DNA of 64,000 bases, taken from Sphingobacteriales bacterium. GTDB lineage: Bacteria; Bacteroidota; Bacteroidia; Chitinophagales; Chitinophagaceae. Shown here piece by piece: positions 1 through 9,267 of the stretch (its first letter is position 1; every line of letters starts with the position of its first letter). Under the pieces are notes generated by a model. It made no database searches, had not been told where the DNA came from, and saw only the letters and a program-made list of their open reading frames with translations. A program made the translations under genes and the position numbers. The DNA lies in contig OMJB01000056.1 in NCBI GenBank assembly GCA_900299255.1, forward strand, positions 1 to 64,000, read 5' to 3'.

Positions 1-626
1 GCAAATCCGGTAAAGGCAAAAATAAACGCCATCATCTGCAGCTTACTACTGCCCAGCAATGGTGCCATTTCCCTGAAATCGAGTGTACCTGTAGTGCCAT
101 AGAGCATAGATATGCCAAACAGCAGGATACACGATGCAAAAGCAGAAGAAAGGATCATCTTTACTGCAGACTCTGAAGATTTAACTTTATTCAGGTCATA
201 GTTGCACATGGCTGCAAGTGGTATTGTCGATAGTTCCAGCCCGAGATAGAACATGAGGAAGTTGCCGCTTGATATCATAAAGTCCATACCCAGTAAAGTA
301 CACAGCAGCAATATGTAAAATTCAAGCAGATGCTGATGATCTTTCAGCCAGTCAAAAGCCTGAAGTGAAATAATAAAAGTACCCAGGTTAAGTACCGTCT
401 TTTCCACAAACAAAGTACTGGTGTTATGGTACATACCACTGAATAGCTCGCCCGGAGTATTACCAAACAAACCAACTATAAGATTTACGAACAATAAAAC
501 GTTCGCAATATTCAGCAAAGCCGTGTTCGATTTCACTCCATCCCATATTTTCAGAAAGAGCAAAAAGAAGATGATAGCCGTAAGCAGCATCTCAGACTTC
601 ATCAACATCATAAATTCTGTACCCAT
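1..626 (-). CDS. nuoN: NADH-quinone oxidoreductase subunit N (partial)
   Basis: This is the first ~208 residues of the antiporter-like membrane subunit NuoN of complex I, read from an ATG at 626 and cut by the window start. The translation is strongly hydrophobic with several predicted membrane helices. It carries the NuoN-like stretch GNFLMFYLGLELSTIPL, in which a membrane glutamate sits in helix 5 as in all Mrp-type antiporter subunits. It is the last gene of the nuo cluster, 139 bp after nuoM. That gap is filled with CAACCAAT-type low-complexity sequence. Identity rests on helix pattern plus operon position. Confidence 0.9.
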   Translation of the reverse strand, partial: MGTEFMMLMKSEMLLTAIIFFLLFLKIWDGVKSNTALLNIANVLLFVNLIVGLFGNTPGELFSGMYHNTSTLFVEKTVLNLGTFIISLQAFDWLKDHQHLLEFYILLLCTLLGMDFMISSGNFLMFYLGLELSTIPLAAMCNYDLNKVKSSESAVKMILSSAFASCILLFGISMLYGTTGTLDFREMAPLLGSSKLQMMAFIFAFTGF

Positions 627-690
627 GTCTTTATTTATTTCTCCCAGCTACCCATTCAATCAGAATGTTTCAGCAAATACTATTTTCATT

Positions 691-765
691 CAACAACAAC
701 TAACCAACCAACAACAACCATTCAACCATTCAACTAATCAACAAACCAACCAATCAACCAATCAA
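691..765. repeat. CCAATCAAC-type low-complexity intergenic repeat
   Basis: Imperfect tandem units of CAACCAAT/CAACTAAT fill most of the gap between nuoM and nuoN. On the coding (minus) strand it reads as TTGGTTGATTGG-like units. Similar sequence occurs at 29771-29890 and 60885-60930. It has no ORF support and is probably neutral intergenic repeat DNA. Confidence 0.7.
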
Positions 766-2274
766 CTAATTCACCCCCACCACTCTTGTAATGTTATCCA
801 TAATCAACTGTGTATCCGGCGAAACCAGATTGTTCAGCCAGAACGGAGCAATACCTATTGCAAGAATGCAAATGAGCAGCGCAACAGATGCCAGTTTCTC
901 ATTCCACGAAGCATCACTGAATTTCAAAAACTCGTCGTTCTTTACCGGCCCCATACCCGACGCCCCTACAGCCCTGAGTATGTATACCGCTGTTACTACA
1001 ATTGATGCACACGCCAGTACAGTAGCCGTTCTGTAAAAAGTATCCGGATGCTGCCACGCACCTACAAAAACGGTCATTTCGGCAACAAAACCACTCAGCC
1101 CCGGCAAACCCAGAGAGCATAAACCGGCTATCACAAAAACCGTGATAATAAACGGAATGGCTTTAAGCAGGCCCCCAAGCTGTGCTACCTGCCTGGTGTG
1201 GGTTCTTTCGTATATCATACCTATAGCGGCGAAGAAAAGCGCTGTCATAAGCCCGTGAGACACCATTTGCAGTACTGCTCCGGTAATAGCCGTCTTTGTA
1301 AGCATCCCAATTCCAAAGATCACAAAACCGCAGTGGCTAACAGAAGAATAGGCGTTGATGTATTTCAGGTCCGTCTGCATCAGTGTGGCAAAAGCACCGT
1401 AAATAATAGCAATCGTAGAAAGCAGAATAATTACCCACGAATACTGGTGTGCAGCTTCCGGCATCAGGTAGGCAGCTACACGCAGGCAGCCATAACCGCC
1501 CAGCTTCATAGATATACCTGCCAGAAACATGGAAGCAGCTGTGGGTGCCGACGAGTGTCCGTCTGGTGCCCATGTATGAAAAGGGAACATTGCTGTAAAT
1601 ACACCAAACCCAACGAACATCAGCGGAAAAATAAACTGTTGTGCGGCAACAGGTATGTGCATCTGTACTATTTTGAGCAGGTCAAAGGTGTGAGCACCAC
1701 TGCCCGTATTGGTATTGAAGTACAGAAACAAAAATCCTATCAGCACCAGTGCAGATCCGCCCATAAGCATCAAAGCCAGCTTCATGGCACTGTATTCCTT
1801 TTTGCCGCTGCCCCATATTCCTATCAGCAAAAACTTGGGTATCACTGCCACTTCGAGGAAAAAGAACATCGTAAAAAGATCAAGCGATATAAAGAAACCA
1901 TATGCGCCCAGGCTCAGCAGCACAATCAGGAAAAAGAACTCCTTTGCCATCTTTTCTACATTCCACGATATAAGTATGCCCGTCATTACAACCACTGCAG
2001 TAAGCATGATCATAGCAACCGAAATGCCGTCTGCACCCACATAATATTCAATATTCAAGCTGCTGAACCACGAATGGCGCGACTCATACAGCATCTGAGC
2101 TTTGTTGCCCGCAGCCCTCTGGCTCATATAGTCCAGCATAATCAGCGATGAGTAACCCAGCTGTGCCACAGACCCGAGCAGTGCCACCATTCTTATCTGA
2201 GCGGCTGTACTGCAGATCAGCACCAGCAATGCTGTTGCAAGCGGAATAAGTAATAATATAGATAAGTTGATCAT
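766..2274 (-). CDS. nuoM: NADH-quinone oxidoreductase subunit M
   Basis: NuoM is one of three antiporter-like proton-pumping subunits of the complex I membrane arm. The 502-residue protein matches the family length (about 500) and has about 14 hydrophobic segments. Visible family features are the conserved glutamate of helix 5 in FFFLEVAVIPKFLLIGIWG, and the lysine- and histidine-bearing stretches FPFHTWAPDGHSSAPTAAS and LKYINAYSSVSHCGFV. It starts with ATG 38 bp after the nuoL stop, which supports co-transcription. Nothing suggests truncation. Confidence 0.97.
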   Translation of the reverse strand: MINLSILLLIPLATALLVLICSTAAQIRMVALLGSVAQLGYSSLIMLDYMSQRAAGNKAQMLYESRHSWFSSLNIEYYVGADGISVAMIMLTAVVVMTGILISWNVEKMAKEFFFLIVLLSLGAYGFFISLDLFTMFFFLEVAVIPKFLLIGIWGSGKKEYSAMKLALMLMGGSALVLIGFLFLYFNTNTGSGAHTFDLLKIVQMHIPVAAQQFIFPLMFVGFGVFTAMFPFHTWAPDGHSSAPTAASMFLAGISMKLGGYGCLRVAAYLMPEAAHQYSWVIILLSTIAIIYGAFATLMQTDLKYINAYSSVSHCGFVIFGIGMLTKTAITGAVLQMVSHGLMTALFFAAIGMIYERTHTRQVAQLGGLLKAIPFIITVFVIAGLCSLGLPGLSGFVAEMTVFVGAWQHPDTFYRTATVLACASIVVTAVYILRAVGASGMGPVKNDEFLKFSDASWNEKLASVALLICILAIGIAPFWLNNLVSPDTQLIMDNITRVVGVN

Positions 2275-2312
2275 TCCAGGTATCCTTTAACGATTTTAAT
2301 TTTCTTTTTGCT

Positions 2313-4280
2313 TTACGTCCACCAGTAAATAAATATCAGTACGAAACCAACAGCACCGGCAAAAAAGTAGGCCGCATACTGCTGCACTTTACCCGACTGC
2401 AATCCCTTTATCAGGGCAGATATATGCGCCGTAACTGAGGCCAGCATATTCATAAACCCATCCACCACATTACGGTCAAACCAGGCTGCCGGCCTGCCCA
2501 CAAACGGAAACAGTATTTTCTTTGTCACAAACAGGTATATCTCGTCTATATAAAACTTATTGTAAGAGCCCCTGTACAGCGCACTCAGGCTATCTGCCAT
2601 CTTTTGCGGCACCGCGCTTTCTTTTTTATAAAATGCAAGGGCAATGAATATACCCAGTGTGGCTAGCAATACTGGTGCTATAGAAAAAGTCATGTGAAAT
2701 TCAGTAGCCAGTGCCTTACCGTCAGAAGTGACCAACCTGTTAAACGGAATAAACCCTACGGCCACCGACAATAAACCGAGTATCACCAGCGGAATCAACA
2801 TAGTGGCCGGGCCCTCTCCATGGTGTGCATCATGTGCGTCAGCTGCGCCATGTGCATCATGCGCACTTTCTTTGTGAGGCAGTGGTTTGTTCCAGAAAAT
2901 ATTAAAATACAAACGGAACATGTAAAATGCAGTAATAGCCGCAGTAAGAATAGCCAGGCCAAATATCACTTTATTGGCATGATAAGCCGATTGAAGTATT
3001 TCTTCCTTACTAAAAAACCCGGCGAATGGTGGGATGCCGGCAATAGCCAGGCACGCTATCAGAAAAGTGAAATGGGTCACCGGCATCAGTTTTCTCAGCC
3101 CGCCCATATCTTTCATTTCGTTGCTGTGCACATAGTGTATTACAGATCCTGCACCCAGGAACAGCAGTGCCTTAAACATGGCATGCGTAAACAGGTGAAA
3201 CATGGATGCCATGTATCCCAATCCGTTTTCTCCGCCATACCGGGCTGTACCCAGCGAAAACATCATGTACCCTATCTGCGACATGGTTGAGTAAGCCAAT
3301 ACCCTTTTAATATCTGTCTGAGTACATGCAATGATGGCTGCAATAAGGGATGATGATACACCCACCCACATTACAATATCAAGAGCAGCAGGGCAACCTG
3401 AGAAAACCGGAAACAACCTTGCCACCAGAAAAACACCCGCAACAACCATGGTCGCAGCATGTATAAGGGCAGATACCGGTGTAGGCCCTTCCATCGCATC
3501 AGGGAGCCATATGTGCAGCGGAAACATAGCCGACTTACCCGCGCCACCTATAAACACCAGCACCAGGCCCCAGGCCAGCGCCGAAGCTCCCATAAATGAA
3601 GCAGCAGTAATGGTGTGCAGTTCGTTGGTTTGCATTGTTAACCGCTGAATCATTGTCTGAAAATCAAGCGTACCTGAGTAATATGACAGTATTAGTATAC
3701 CGATCAGAAATCCAAGGTCCGCAAAACGAGTAACAATAAATGCCTTCTTAGCAGCCGATACAGCTGAGGGTTTCTCGAAATAGTAACCAATAAGCAGGTA
3801 TGAAGATACACCTACCAACTCCCAGAACATGTAAATCTGGAAGATATTGGAGGACAGCACCAGTCCAAGCATTGAAAAAGTAAACAGGCCTAAGTAAGAA
3901 TAAAAAGTTGCATAACGTTCTTCACCCTTCATGTATCCCAGACTGTAAAAATGCACCATCAGCGATACCAGCGTCACCACTACCAGCATCATTACTGAAA
4001 TAGGGTCAAGCATAATACCCAGGTCAATAGAAACATTAGGTGCAAACTGCAGCCAGTTGATTTTTAGTGGCACCATTTGCTGGTAAGCATCACCCACTTT
4101 ACCCACAACAAAGAAATAATCATAGGCTACGGTGGCCGATAGTACAAACGACCCTAACACAGACAGTGTACCCAGTACACCACAAAAAGACGGAAAATTC
4201 TTACGCCCCACCAGCGAAATCAGCAGGAAACTGATAATGGGCAAAAACGGAATTAATATAATTAATGAAGTGCCGAGCAT
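2313..4280 (-). CDS. nuoL: NADH-quinone oxidoreductase subunit L
   Basis: NuoL is the distal antiporter-like subunit with the long lateral helix of complex I. At 655 residues it has the family length. It contains FPLHIWLPDAMEGPTPVSAL, the helix-5 region MFWELVGVSSYLLIGYY, and DIKRVLAYSTMSQIGYM. Between the last helices of the core and the C-terminal part there is a His/Asp/Ala-rich loop (about residues 473-490), which is not conserved in the family generally. The start ATG lies 3 bp after the nuoK stop, indicating tight translational linkage. Confidence 0.97.
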   Translation of the reverse strand: MLGTSLIILIPFLPIISFLLISLVGRKNFPSFCGVLGTLSVLGSFVLSATVAYDYFFVVGKVGDAYQQMVPLKINWLQFAPNVSIDLGIMLDPISVMMLVVVTLVSLMVHFYSLGYMKGEERYATFYSYLGLFTFSMLGLVLSSNIFQIYMFWELVGVSSYLLIGYYFEKPSAVSAAKKAFIVTRFADLGFLIGILILSYYSGTLDFQTMIQRLTMQTNELHTITAASFMGASALAWGLVLVFIGGAGKSAMFPLHIWLPDAMEGPTPVSALIHAATMVVAGVFLVARLFPVFSGCPAALDIVMWVGVSSSLIAAIIACTQTDIKRVLAYSTMSQIGYMMFSLGTARYGGENGLGYMASMFHLFTHAMFKALLFLGAGSVIHYVHSNEMKDMGGLRKLMPVTHFTFLIACLAIAGIPPFAGFFSKEEILQSAYHANKVIFGLAILTAAITAFYMFRLYFNIFWNKPLPHKESAHDAHGAADAHDAHHGEGPATMLIPLVILGLLSVAVGFIPFNRLVTSDGKALATEFHMTFSIAPVLLATLGIFIALAFYKKESAVPQKMADSLSALYRGSYNKFYIDEIYLFVTKKILFPFVGRPAAWFDRNVVDGFMNMLASVTAHISALIKGLQSGKVQQYAAYFFAGAVGFVLIFIYWWT

Positions 4281-4283
4281 ATT

Positions 4284-4598
4284 TTAATATTTCATTGTAT
4301 CTGTTTGCTCCACATCTATTGACTTGTAGTTGCGGTAGAGATTGATAATAATAGCAATTGCCACAGCTGCTTCTGCCGCCGCTATGGTGATGATAAACAG
4401 AGTAAAAAACAAGCCGTCCAGTTTATCAGGAAACAAAAACTTATTAAAAGCAACAAGGTTAATGTTTACACTGTTCAGAATCAGCTCTACCGACATCAGC
4501 ATTGTGATTAGATTCCTACGTGTGAGGAAGCCGAAAACGCCTATGAAAAAAAGCGCACAACTGATGAACAAAAAATGAAAAAGCCCTATATCGTTCAT
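4284..4598 (-). CDS. nuoK: NADH-quinone oxidoreductase subunit K
   Basis: Small three-helix membrane subunit (104 residues, the usual length is about 100). The MSVELILNSVNINLVAF stretch carries the conserved membrane glutamate of NuoK, and a second glutamate lies in the helix containing AAAEAAVAIAIIIN. Both are part of the central proton axis in known structures. It sits between nuoJ (49 bp upstream) and nuoL (3 bp downstream), the standard order. Confidence 0.96.
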   Translation of the reverse strand: MNDIGLFHFLFISCALFFIGVFGFLTRRNLITMLMSVELILNSVNINLVAFNKFLFPDKLDGLFFTLFIITIAAAEAAVAIAIIINLYRNYKSIDVEQTDTMKY

Positions 4599-4647
4599 TA
4601 AGTTAAAAGTTAAAAAGTACTCATCTTAAAACACCTTTCTTTTGATT

Positions 4648-5256
4648 TTACTCTGCCACTGCCTCCTGCGTTTCTAAATGCCCAGCCGAAATAACCGGCA
4701 CATCATCCTCATTTCCTTTATTACTATCAGGCAATATCTTGTGCGGTGGCACTTTGATCTTTATTGCAATAACAATACAACCAATCATTGCCGCCAGCAG
4801 CAGCATACTCACCACTTCAAACGGAAGCATATATCCATGCTCAGTAGTACTGAGCATTTGCCCACCAATATTGGCTGCACTTGGTTCAACTGCGGGCTTG
4901 CCGGATGCTGTAAATACCTGCTGACTGATCACATACATAGTAAGCATGCATCCGAAAATAGCCGCCAGCGCCGAAAAAACAGCCTGCCCCAGTGCCGGCC
5001 GCTGCATATCCTCACCAGATCCCTGAGTAAGAAAAATTGAAAAGATGATCAGCACCACTATCCCGCCCACATACACAACCACCTGCACGGCTGCAATAAA
5101 TTCATAGTCAAGATAAAAATACAGCCCTGCAATACCTATAAGAGTAAACAACAGGTATACCGCCGACCGGAAAATCTTTCGAGAGGTTACAGACATAAGC
5201 CCGCCCCCCACTATTGTAGCAGCTAAAATGTAAAATATTATCGTCCTGGCATCCAT
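4648..5256 (-). CDS. nuoJ: NADH-quinone oxidoreductase subunit J
   Basis: NuoJ membrane subunit, 202 residues with five predicted helices. The helix with VVYVGGIVVLIIFSIFLT matches the family's conserved pi-bulge helix TM3. The C-terminal tail after residue about 165 is hydrophilic (KVPPHKILPDSNKGNEDD) and longer than in E. coli (184 residues), as is common in Bacteroidota. It starts at ATG 5256, 45 bp after nuoI. Confidence 0.95.
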   Translation of the reverse strand: MDARTIIFYILAATIVGGGLMSVTSRKIFRSAVYLLFTLIGIAGLYFYLDYEFIAAVQVVVYVGGIVVLIIFSIFLTQGSGEDMQRPALGQAVFSALAAIFGCMLTMYVISQQVFTASGKPAVEPSAANIGGQMLSTTEHGYMLPFEVVSMLLLAAMIGCIVIAIKIKVPPHKILPDSNKGNEDDVPVISAGHLETQEAVAE

Positions 5257-5301
5257 TATAAAACTTGCACTCCTTTTATGTTCTGCTTTATGAATTTCAT
5301 T

Positions 5302-5778
5302 TTACTCCACACCCTCCATAATTTTCGATCCCGGCTGGTTCAGTACCTTTTTCAGTTGTCGCTTGTCATAAACACTATGCTCAAACGACTGCCCCATTAC
5401 AATTGCGTCTGACGGACATGCTAACACACACATATTACACATGGTGCAAAGTTCCAGGTGGTACACAAACGTATCTATCGCTTTCTTCTTTTTCCCATCC
5501 GGCTGCAGTTCCTGCTTGGTAATGATCTTGATTGTTCCGTTCGGGCAGGCAATCTCACATGCCTGACAGCCGGTGCACCTGTGTTCGTTGTTTTCATTAT
5601 GAGGCATAGTTACTTCACCCTTAAACCGGTCAAACATGGTCAGTGTTGCCCGGTTATCAGGATATTCCTCAGTCTGTATTTCTTTCGGATGGGTAAAATA
5701 ATAACCGGTCAGCTTCATCCCTTTAAGCAGCGACCTTGCCGACCTGTATATGCTCCCGAAATACTCTTTTAAAAACAT
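5302..5778 (-). CDS. nuoI: NADH-quinone oxidoreductase subunit I (2x[4Fe-4S])
   Basis: The peripheral-arm subunit carrying clusters N6a and N6b, which pass electrons to N2 in NuoB. Two complete CxxCxxCxxxCP motifs are visible: Cys68/71/74/78 and Cys111/114/117/121. The 158 residues fit the family. In a complex lacking NuoEFG this subunit would be the outermost iron-sulfur protein, and so the expected docking site for a ferredoxin donor. That role is inference. It is preceded by nuoH (86 bp gap). Confidence 0.96.
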   Translation of the reverse strand: MFLKEYFGSIYRSARSLLKGMKLTGYYFTHPKEIQTEEYPDNRATLTMFDRFKGEVTMPHNENNEHRCTGCQACEIACPNGTIKIITKQELQPDGKKKKAIDTFVYHLELCTMCNMCVLACPSDAIVMGQSFEHSVYDKRQLKKVLNQPGSKIMEGVE

Positions 5779-5864
5779 CGTTTATTATTTTCAAATCTTA
5801 CTTTATCAATCCATTTTATTTCACATATAGCATTTATTCCGGTTCTCCCTGATAAAAAGGACAG

Positions 5865-6959
5865 TTAAAAATGCCACCCCATAATTGCCATCACTGTCAC
5901 CAGTATCACATTCACCATACTTACCGGGAGCAGATACTTCCACTCCAGAGTCAGCAGCTGATCCACACGCAGGCGCGGGAACGTCCACCTGAACTGCATG
6001 ATGATGAATATGATTGCAAATGTTTTACCCAGAAACCACACTGACGACGGTATGTAATCCATCACAAAGTTGAATGTATGCCAGTGCCCTATATGAAAAG
6101 GCATCCATCCGCCCAGAAACAGAGTAGCCGCTATCGCAGATACAACAAACAGGTTGATGTATTCTGCAAGCAGGAACATGGCAAATTTCATCCCCGAATA
6201 CTCCGTGTGAAAACCCGCTGTAAGCTCCTGCTCTGCTTCGGCCAGGTCAAAAGGCGCACGGTTAATCTCCGCTGTAGACGCAATCAGGAAAATAACAAAA
6301 GATATCAGCACCGGTATATGCCCTTTAAATATCCACCAGCCATTTTCCTGGCTCATAACTATATCCGACATCCGCAGGCTACCCGCCAGAATCACAATAG
6401 AAATAAGCGACAGCCCAACTGAAAGTTCATAACTTACTATCTGAGCGCCACTGCGCATGGCACCCAGCAACGAGTATTTGTTATTACTGCTCCACCCGGC
6501 CATCAGTATACCAATAACAGCTATCGAAGAAATAGAAGAAACATACAGCACACCAATACTTATGTCCCATATCTGAAAGTTCTTAGCAAACGCAATAGGC
6601 GCCATCACCAGCATGGAAGTTACCACCACAATCATTGGTGCCAGGTTAAACAGGAATTTGTCGGAAGCGTTTGGTGTCAGGCCTTCTTTAAAAAGCAACT
6701 TAATGGTATCAGCCACTATCTGCAGTGTCCCTTTCGGGCCCACCCTGTTGGGCCCAAGGCGCACCTGTATAAATGCAGCTACCTTGCGCTCCATATAACC
6801 CAGTATAAAACAAAGCGGCACCAGAAACACCAACAATGCAAGGCCGGCAATCACCATTTCGATCACCTTTACCAGCCCTTCGCTATGTACGGCACCCACC
6901 AGCCATTGATGGATACCCGTTGCGAATGATGAAAAACTTATGTCTAAAATGAGTTTCAA
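5865..6959 (-). CDS. nuoH: NADH-quinone oxidoreductase subunit H
   Basis: NuoH forms the quinone-binding chamber with NuoB and NuoD. The 364-residue protein has eight or more hydrophobic segments and the family signatures GYMERKVAAFIQVRLGPNRVG and EINRAPFDLAEAEQELTAGF. No ATG is available in frame upstream of the first conserved residues. The earliest start is TTG at 6959, with stops shortly upstream, so a TTG start is the best choice. The gene follows nuoD after a 123-bp gap, exactly where nuoE, nuoF and nuoG lie in 14-subunit operons. Confidence 0.95.
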   Translation of the reverse strand: MKLILDISFSSFATGIHQWLVGAVHSEGLVKVIEMVIAGLALLVFLVPLCFILGYMERKVAAFIQVRLGPNRVGPKGTLQIVADTIKLLFKEGLTPNASDKFLFNLAPMIVVVTSMLVMAPIAFAKNFQIWDISIGVLYVSSISSIAVIGILMAGWSSNNKYSLLGAMRSGAQIVSYELSVGLSLISIVILAGSLRMSDIVMSQENGWWIFKGHIPVLISFVIFLIASTAEINRAPFDLAEAEQELTAGFHTEYSGMKFAMFLLAEYINLFVVSAIAATLFLGGWMPFHIGHWHTFNFVMDYIPSSVWFLGKTFAIIFIIMQFRWTFPRLRVDQLLTLEWKYLLPVSMVNVILVTVMAIMGWHF

Positions 6960-7040
6960 AATTTTATATTTTATTTTTCAATTTTCCTATTGTTCAATAC
7001 TTCACCAATTCGCTATATTCAACTTACCAACAACTTGTGG

Positions 7041-7072
7041 CTCACGACTTATATCTTATGACTCACGACTTA
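7041..7072. repeat. 21-bp period direct repeat in the nuoD-nuoH gap
   Basis: CTCACGACTTA occurs at 7041-7051 and again at 7062-7072 (period 21 bp), within an AT-rich 123-bp gap (6960-7082) between nuoD and nuoH. There is no coding potential. The gap lies where nuoEFG would be in a 14-gene operon. Confidence 0.7.
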
Positions 7073-7082
7073 GACTAAAAAC

Positions 7083-8204
7083 CTACCTATCCACATCCGG
7101 TATTACCAGGTCAATTGTAGACATGATAGCCACCAGATCGCCTATTTTAGTTCCTGTTGCCATTCTTTCCAATGCCGACAGGTTGGAGAAATTGGGTGAA
7201 CGGTATTTGATCCGGTACGGCGAAGCCGCACCATCACTTACTATATACACACCCAGTTCCCCGCGCGCTGTTTCCACACGCTGATAAAATTCACCCTTCG
7301 GCAGCTTCAGCACCATCTTGGTCTTAGCCTGAAACTCACCCTCAGGAATATTGTCTATTAGCTGCTCAATAATAAATACAGACTGCTTCATCTCTGCCAT
7401 GCGCACCATGTAGCGGGCATAACAATCACCACCCTGCTCCAGTATTTCTTTAAACTGCAACTTTTCATACCCGTCATACGGAAACAGCTTCCTGACATCA
7501 CAACTAACCCCTGACCCTCTGGCGGTGGGCCCGGTGCAGCCAAAAGAAATTGCATCTTCCGCTGAGATATAACCTACCCCCTTGGTTCGCTGTTCAAAAA
7601 TCACATTGCCGGTCAGTATTTCTTCGTATTCGTTAAACTTCGACCTTATTTGCTTAAGTGTATCCTTTACCCTGTTTCTGAAATTAGGGTGAATATCATA
7701 CATCACCCCACCAGGCACACAGTAGTTCTGAGTAAGCCTTGCACCGCACGTTTCCTCCATGATTGCCATTATAGACTCACGTTCCCTGAATGCATAGAAA
7801 AAAGGAGTTACTGCACCCAGGTCAAGGCCGGTGCAGCCCCACCACAGCTGGTGAGATGAAAGCCTTGTCAGCTCGGCCATTAATATCCTGATGGCCTTAG
7901 CACGTTCCGGCACTTCTACCTGTAGCCCCTTCTCCACACATAGAGCGCAGGCCTGATTATTGATATGGGCACTAAGATAGTCCATCCTGCTCGTAGCATA
8001 AATAAAATTTCTGTACGACAGGCTTTCAGACATTTTTTCGATAGAACGGTGGATATACCCCAGATGCGGCTGTATACGCTTAATAGTTTCCCCATCCAGC
8101 CACACTTTAAGATGAAGCACACCATGAGTAGATGGATGCTGCGGCCCAATATTTATGACAAACTCTCCGTCTTCTGTAACAATATCTTCGCCTAACAAAC
8201 TCAT
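7083..8204 (-). CDS. nuoD: NADH-quinone oxidoreductase subunit D
   Basis: The 49-kDa-type subunit of the quinone site, evolved from the [NiFe]-hydrogenase large subunit. The 373 residues include NIGPQHPSTHGVLHLKVWLDG near the N-terminus (the His-containing quinone-site loop), GYIHRSIEKM, and the C-terminal IDLVIPDVDR that ends the family. The start ATG overlaps the nuoC stop (ATGA at 8201-8204), implying translational coupling. NuoC and NuoD are separate here, not fused as in E. coli. Confidence 0.97.
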   Translation of the reverse strand: MSLLGEDIVTEDGEFVINIGPQHPSTHGVLHLKVWLDGETIKRIQPHLGYIHRSIEKMSESLSYRNFIYATSRMDYLSAHINNQACALCVEKGLQVEVPERAKAIRILMAELTRLSSHQLWWGCTGLDLGAVTPFFYAFRERESIMAIMEETCGARLTQNYCVPGGVMYDIHPNFRNRVKDTLKQIRSKFNEYEEILTGNVIFEQRTKGVGYISAEDAISFGCTGPTARGSGVSCDVRKLFPYDGYEKLQFKEILEQGGDCYARYMVRMAEMKQSVFIIEQLIDNIPEGEFQAKTKMVLKLPKGEFYQRVETARGELGVYIVSDGAASPYRIKYRSPNFSNLSALERMATGTKIGDLVAIMSTIDLVIPDVDR

Positions 8205-8656
8205 ATCTCTATCATATTTTCATCCACATAATTTTTTCTCAGCGGAAACCCCTCCCAATCTTCGTCCAGAAATATCCTGCGCAGGTCGGGATGATTAATA
8301 AATTTCACACCGAACAGGTCAAATACTTCGCGCTCATGAAAATTGGCTGTCTCCCAAATATCGCAAACTGTCTCTATCTCAGGGGTATTTACATCTGCAA
8401 TTTTTGCCTTTACAACAACCGTATGATTATTGCTTTTTGACAGCATATGGTATACCATTGTCAGGTGTGTTTTCCAGTCAATGCATGTGAGGCAAAACAG
8501 ATAATCAAAATCAAATTCGCTATTTCTACGCAACGCCTGCATCAGAGGTTTCAGCCCTTTGCTGTCTGTCAGCACATTCAGGAATTCACCGGCCTCATCA
8601 TAAGTAACATCCGGAAAAAGCGCACTTACGGATTGTTTTATTTCTTCTGTGGTCAT
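8201..8656 (-). CDS. nuoC: NADH-quinone oxidoreductase subunit C
   Basis: 30-kDa-type subunit, about 151 residues from the ATG at 8656. A longer reading starting at 8755 exists but would overlap nuoB by 100 bp and adds 33 unconserved residues. The 8656 ATG forms an ATGA overlap with the nuoB stop, so it is preferred. The C-terminal family signature is seen: [24 protein letters not shown] followed by [13 protein letters not shown] (read as two adjacent motifs). It is soluble and part of the Q-module. Confidence 0.95.
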   Translation of the reverse strand: MTTEEIKQSVSALFPDVTYDEAGEFLNVLTDSKGLKPLMQALRRNSEFDFDYLFCLTCIDWKTHLTMVYHMLSKSNNHTVVVKAKIADVNTPEIETVCDIWETANFHEREVFDLFGVKFINHPDLRRIFLDEDWEGFPLRKNYVDENMIEI

Positions 8657-9183
8657 TTTCCGTTTTCGTTTGTTTTTCCAAAATAAGTTTCGTGCTTTAT
8701 CTTTTCCTGCAGTGTTATCATCGCATGCAGTAAAGCTTCCGGCCTGGGTGGGCATCCCGGAATATAAACATCCACAGGTATCACATGGTCCACACCTTTT
8801 ACCACCGAGTAGGTATTATAAAAGAACGGCCCGCCTGATATAGTACATGCCCCCATGGCAATCACATACTTTGGGTCGGGCATCTGGTCGTATAGCCTTT
8901 TTAATACCGGTGCCATTTTCATTACAATCGTACCGGCCACTATAATCAGGTCTGCCTGCCTGGGAGTAGCCCGCGCCACTTCAAATCCAAACCTCGACCA
9001 GTCATACTTGGCATCAGCAGCACTCATCATTTCTATGGCACAGCAACTGGTACCAAACACCAGCGGCCACAGCGAGTTTGACCTCGCCCAGTTGATCATA
9101 TCATCCAGTTTCGAAACCACTATCCCGCCATCCGCCGTTTGGTGCAGTTGCGCCGGGAATATCATTTTTTCTGTCTCTGCCAT
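8653..9183 (-). CDS. nuoB: NADH-quinone oxidoreductase subunit B (N2 cluster)
   Basis: The subunit that binds the terminal [4Fe-4S] cluster N2 next to the quinone. All four ligands are visible: the tandem Cys47-Cys48 in [10 protein letters not shown], Cys113 in MGACTISGG and Cys144 in [10 protein letters not shown]. The length of 176 residues is normal. The stop overlaps the nuoC start. A gap of 84 bp separates it from nuoA upstream. Confidence 0.97.
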   Translation of the reverse strand: MAETEKMIFPAQLHQTADGGIVVSKLDDMINWARSNSLWPLVFGTSCCAIEMMSAADAKYDWSRFGFEVARATPRQADLIIVAGTIVMKMAPVLKRLYDQMPDPKYVIAMGACTISGGPFFYNTYSVVKGVDHVIPVDVYIPGCPPRPEALLHAMITLQEKIKHETYFGKTNENGK

Positions 9184-9267
9184 ATCGCAAACCCCGAAAA
9201 GGGCTTCTCATTGTTTTAATTAAAAATCATCCCATGCACTAAGGGAAGCCCCTTCAGGGGTTTGGGG

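Noticed and set aside
1198-2151. 317-codon ORF opposite nuoM
   Set aside because: Antisense shadow of a well-conserved membrane protein gene; no recognisable sequence.
8657-8755. Longer N-terminus for NuoC
   Set aside because: It would overlap nuoB by about 100 bp; the ATG at 8656 gives the usual ATGA overlap and family-like start.
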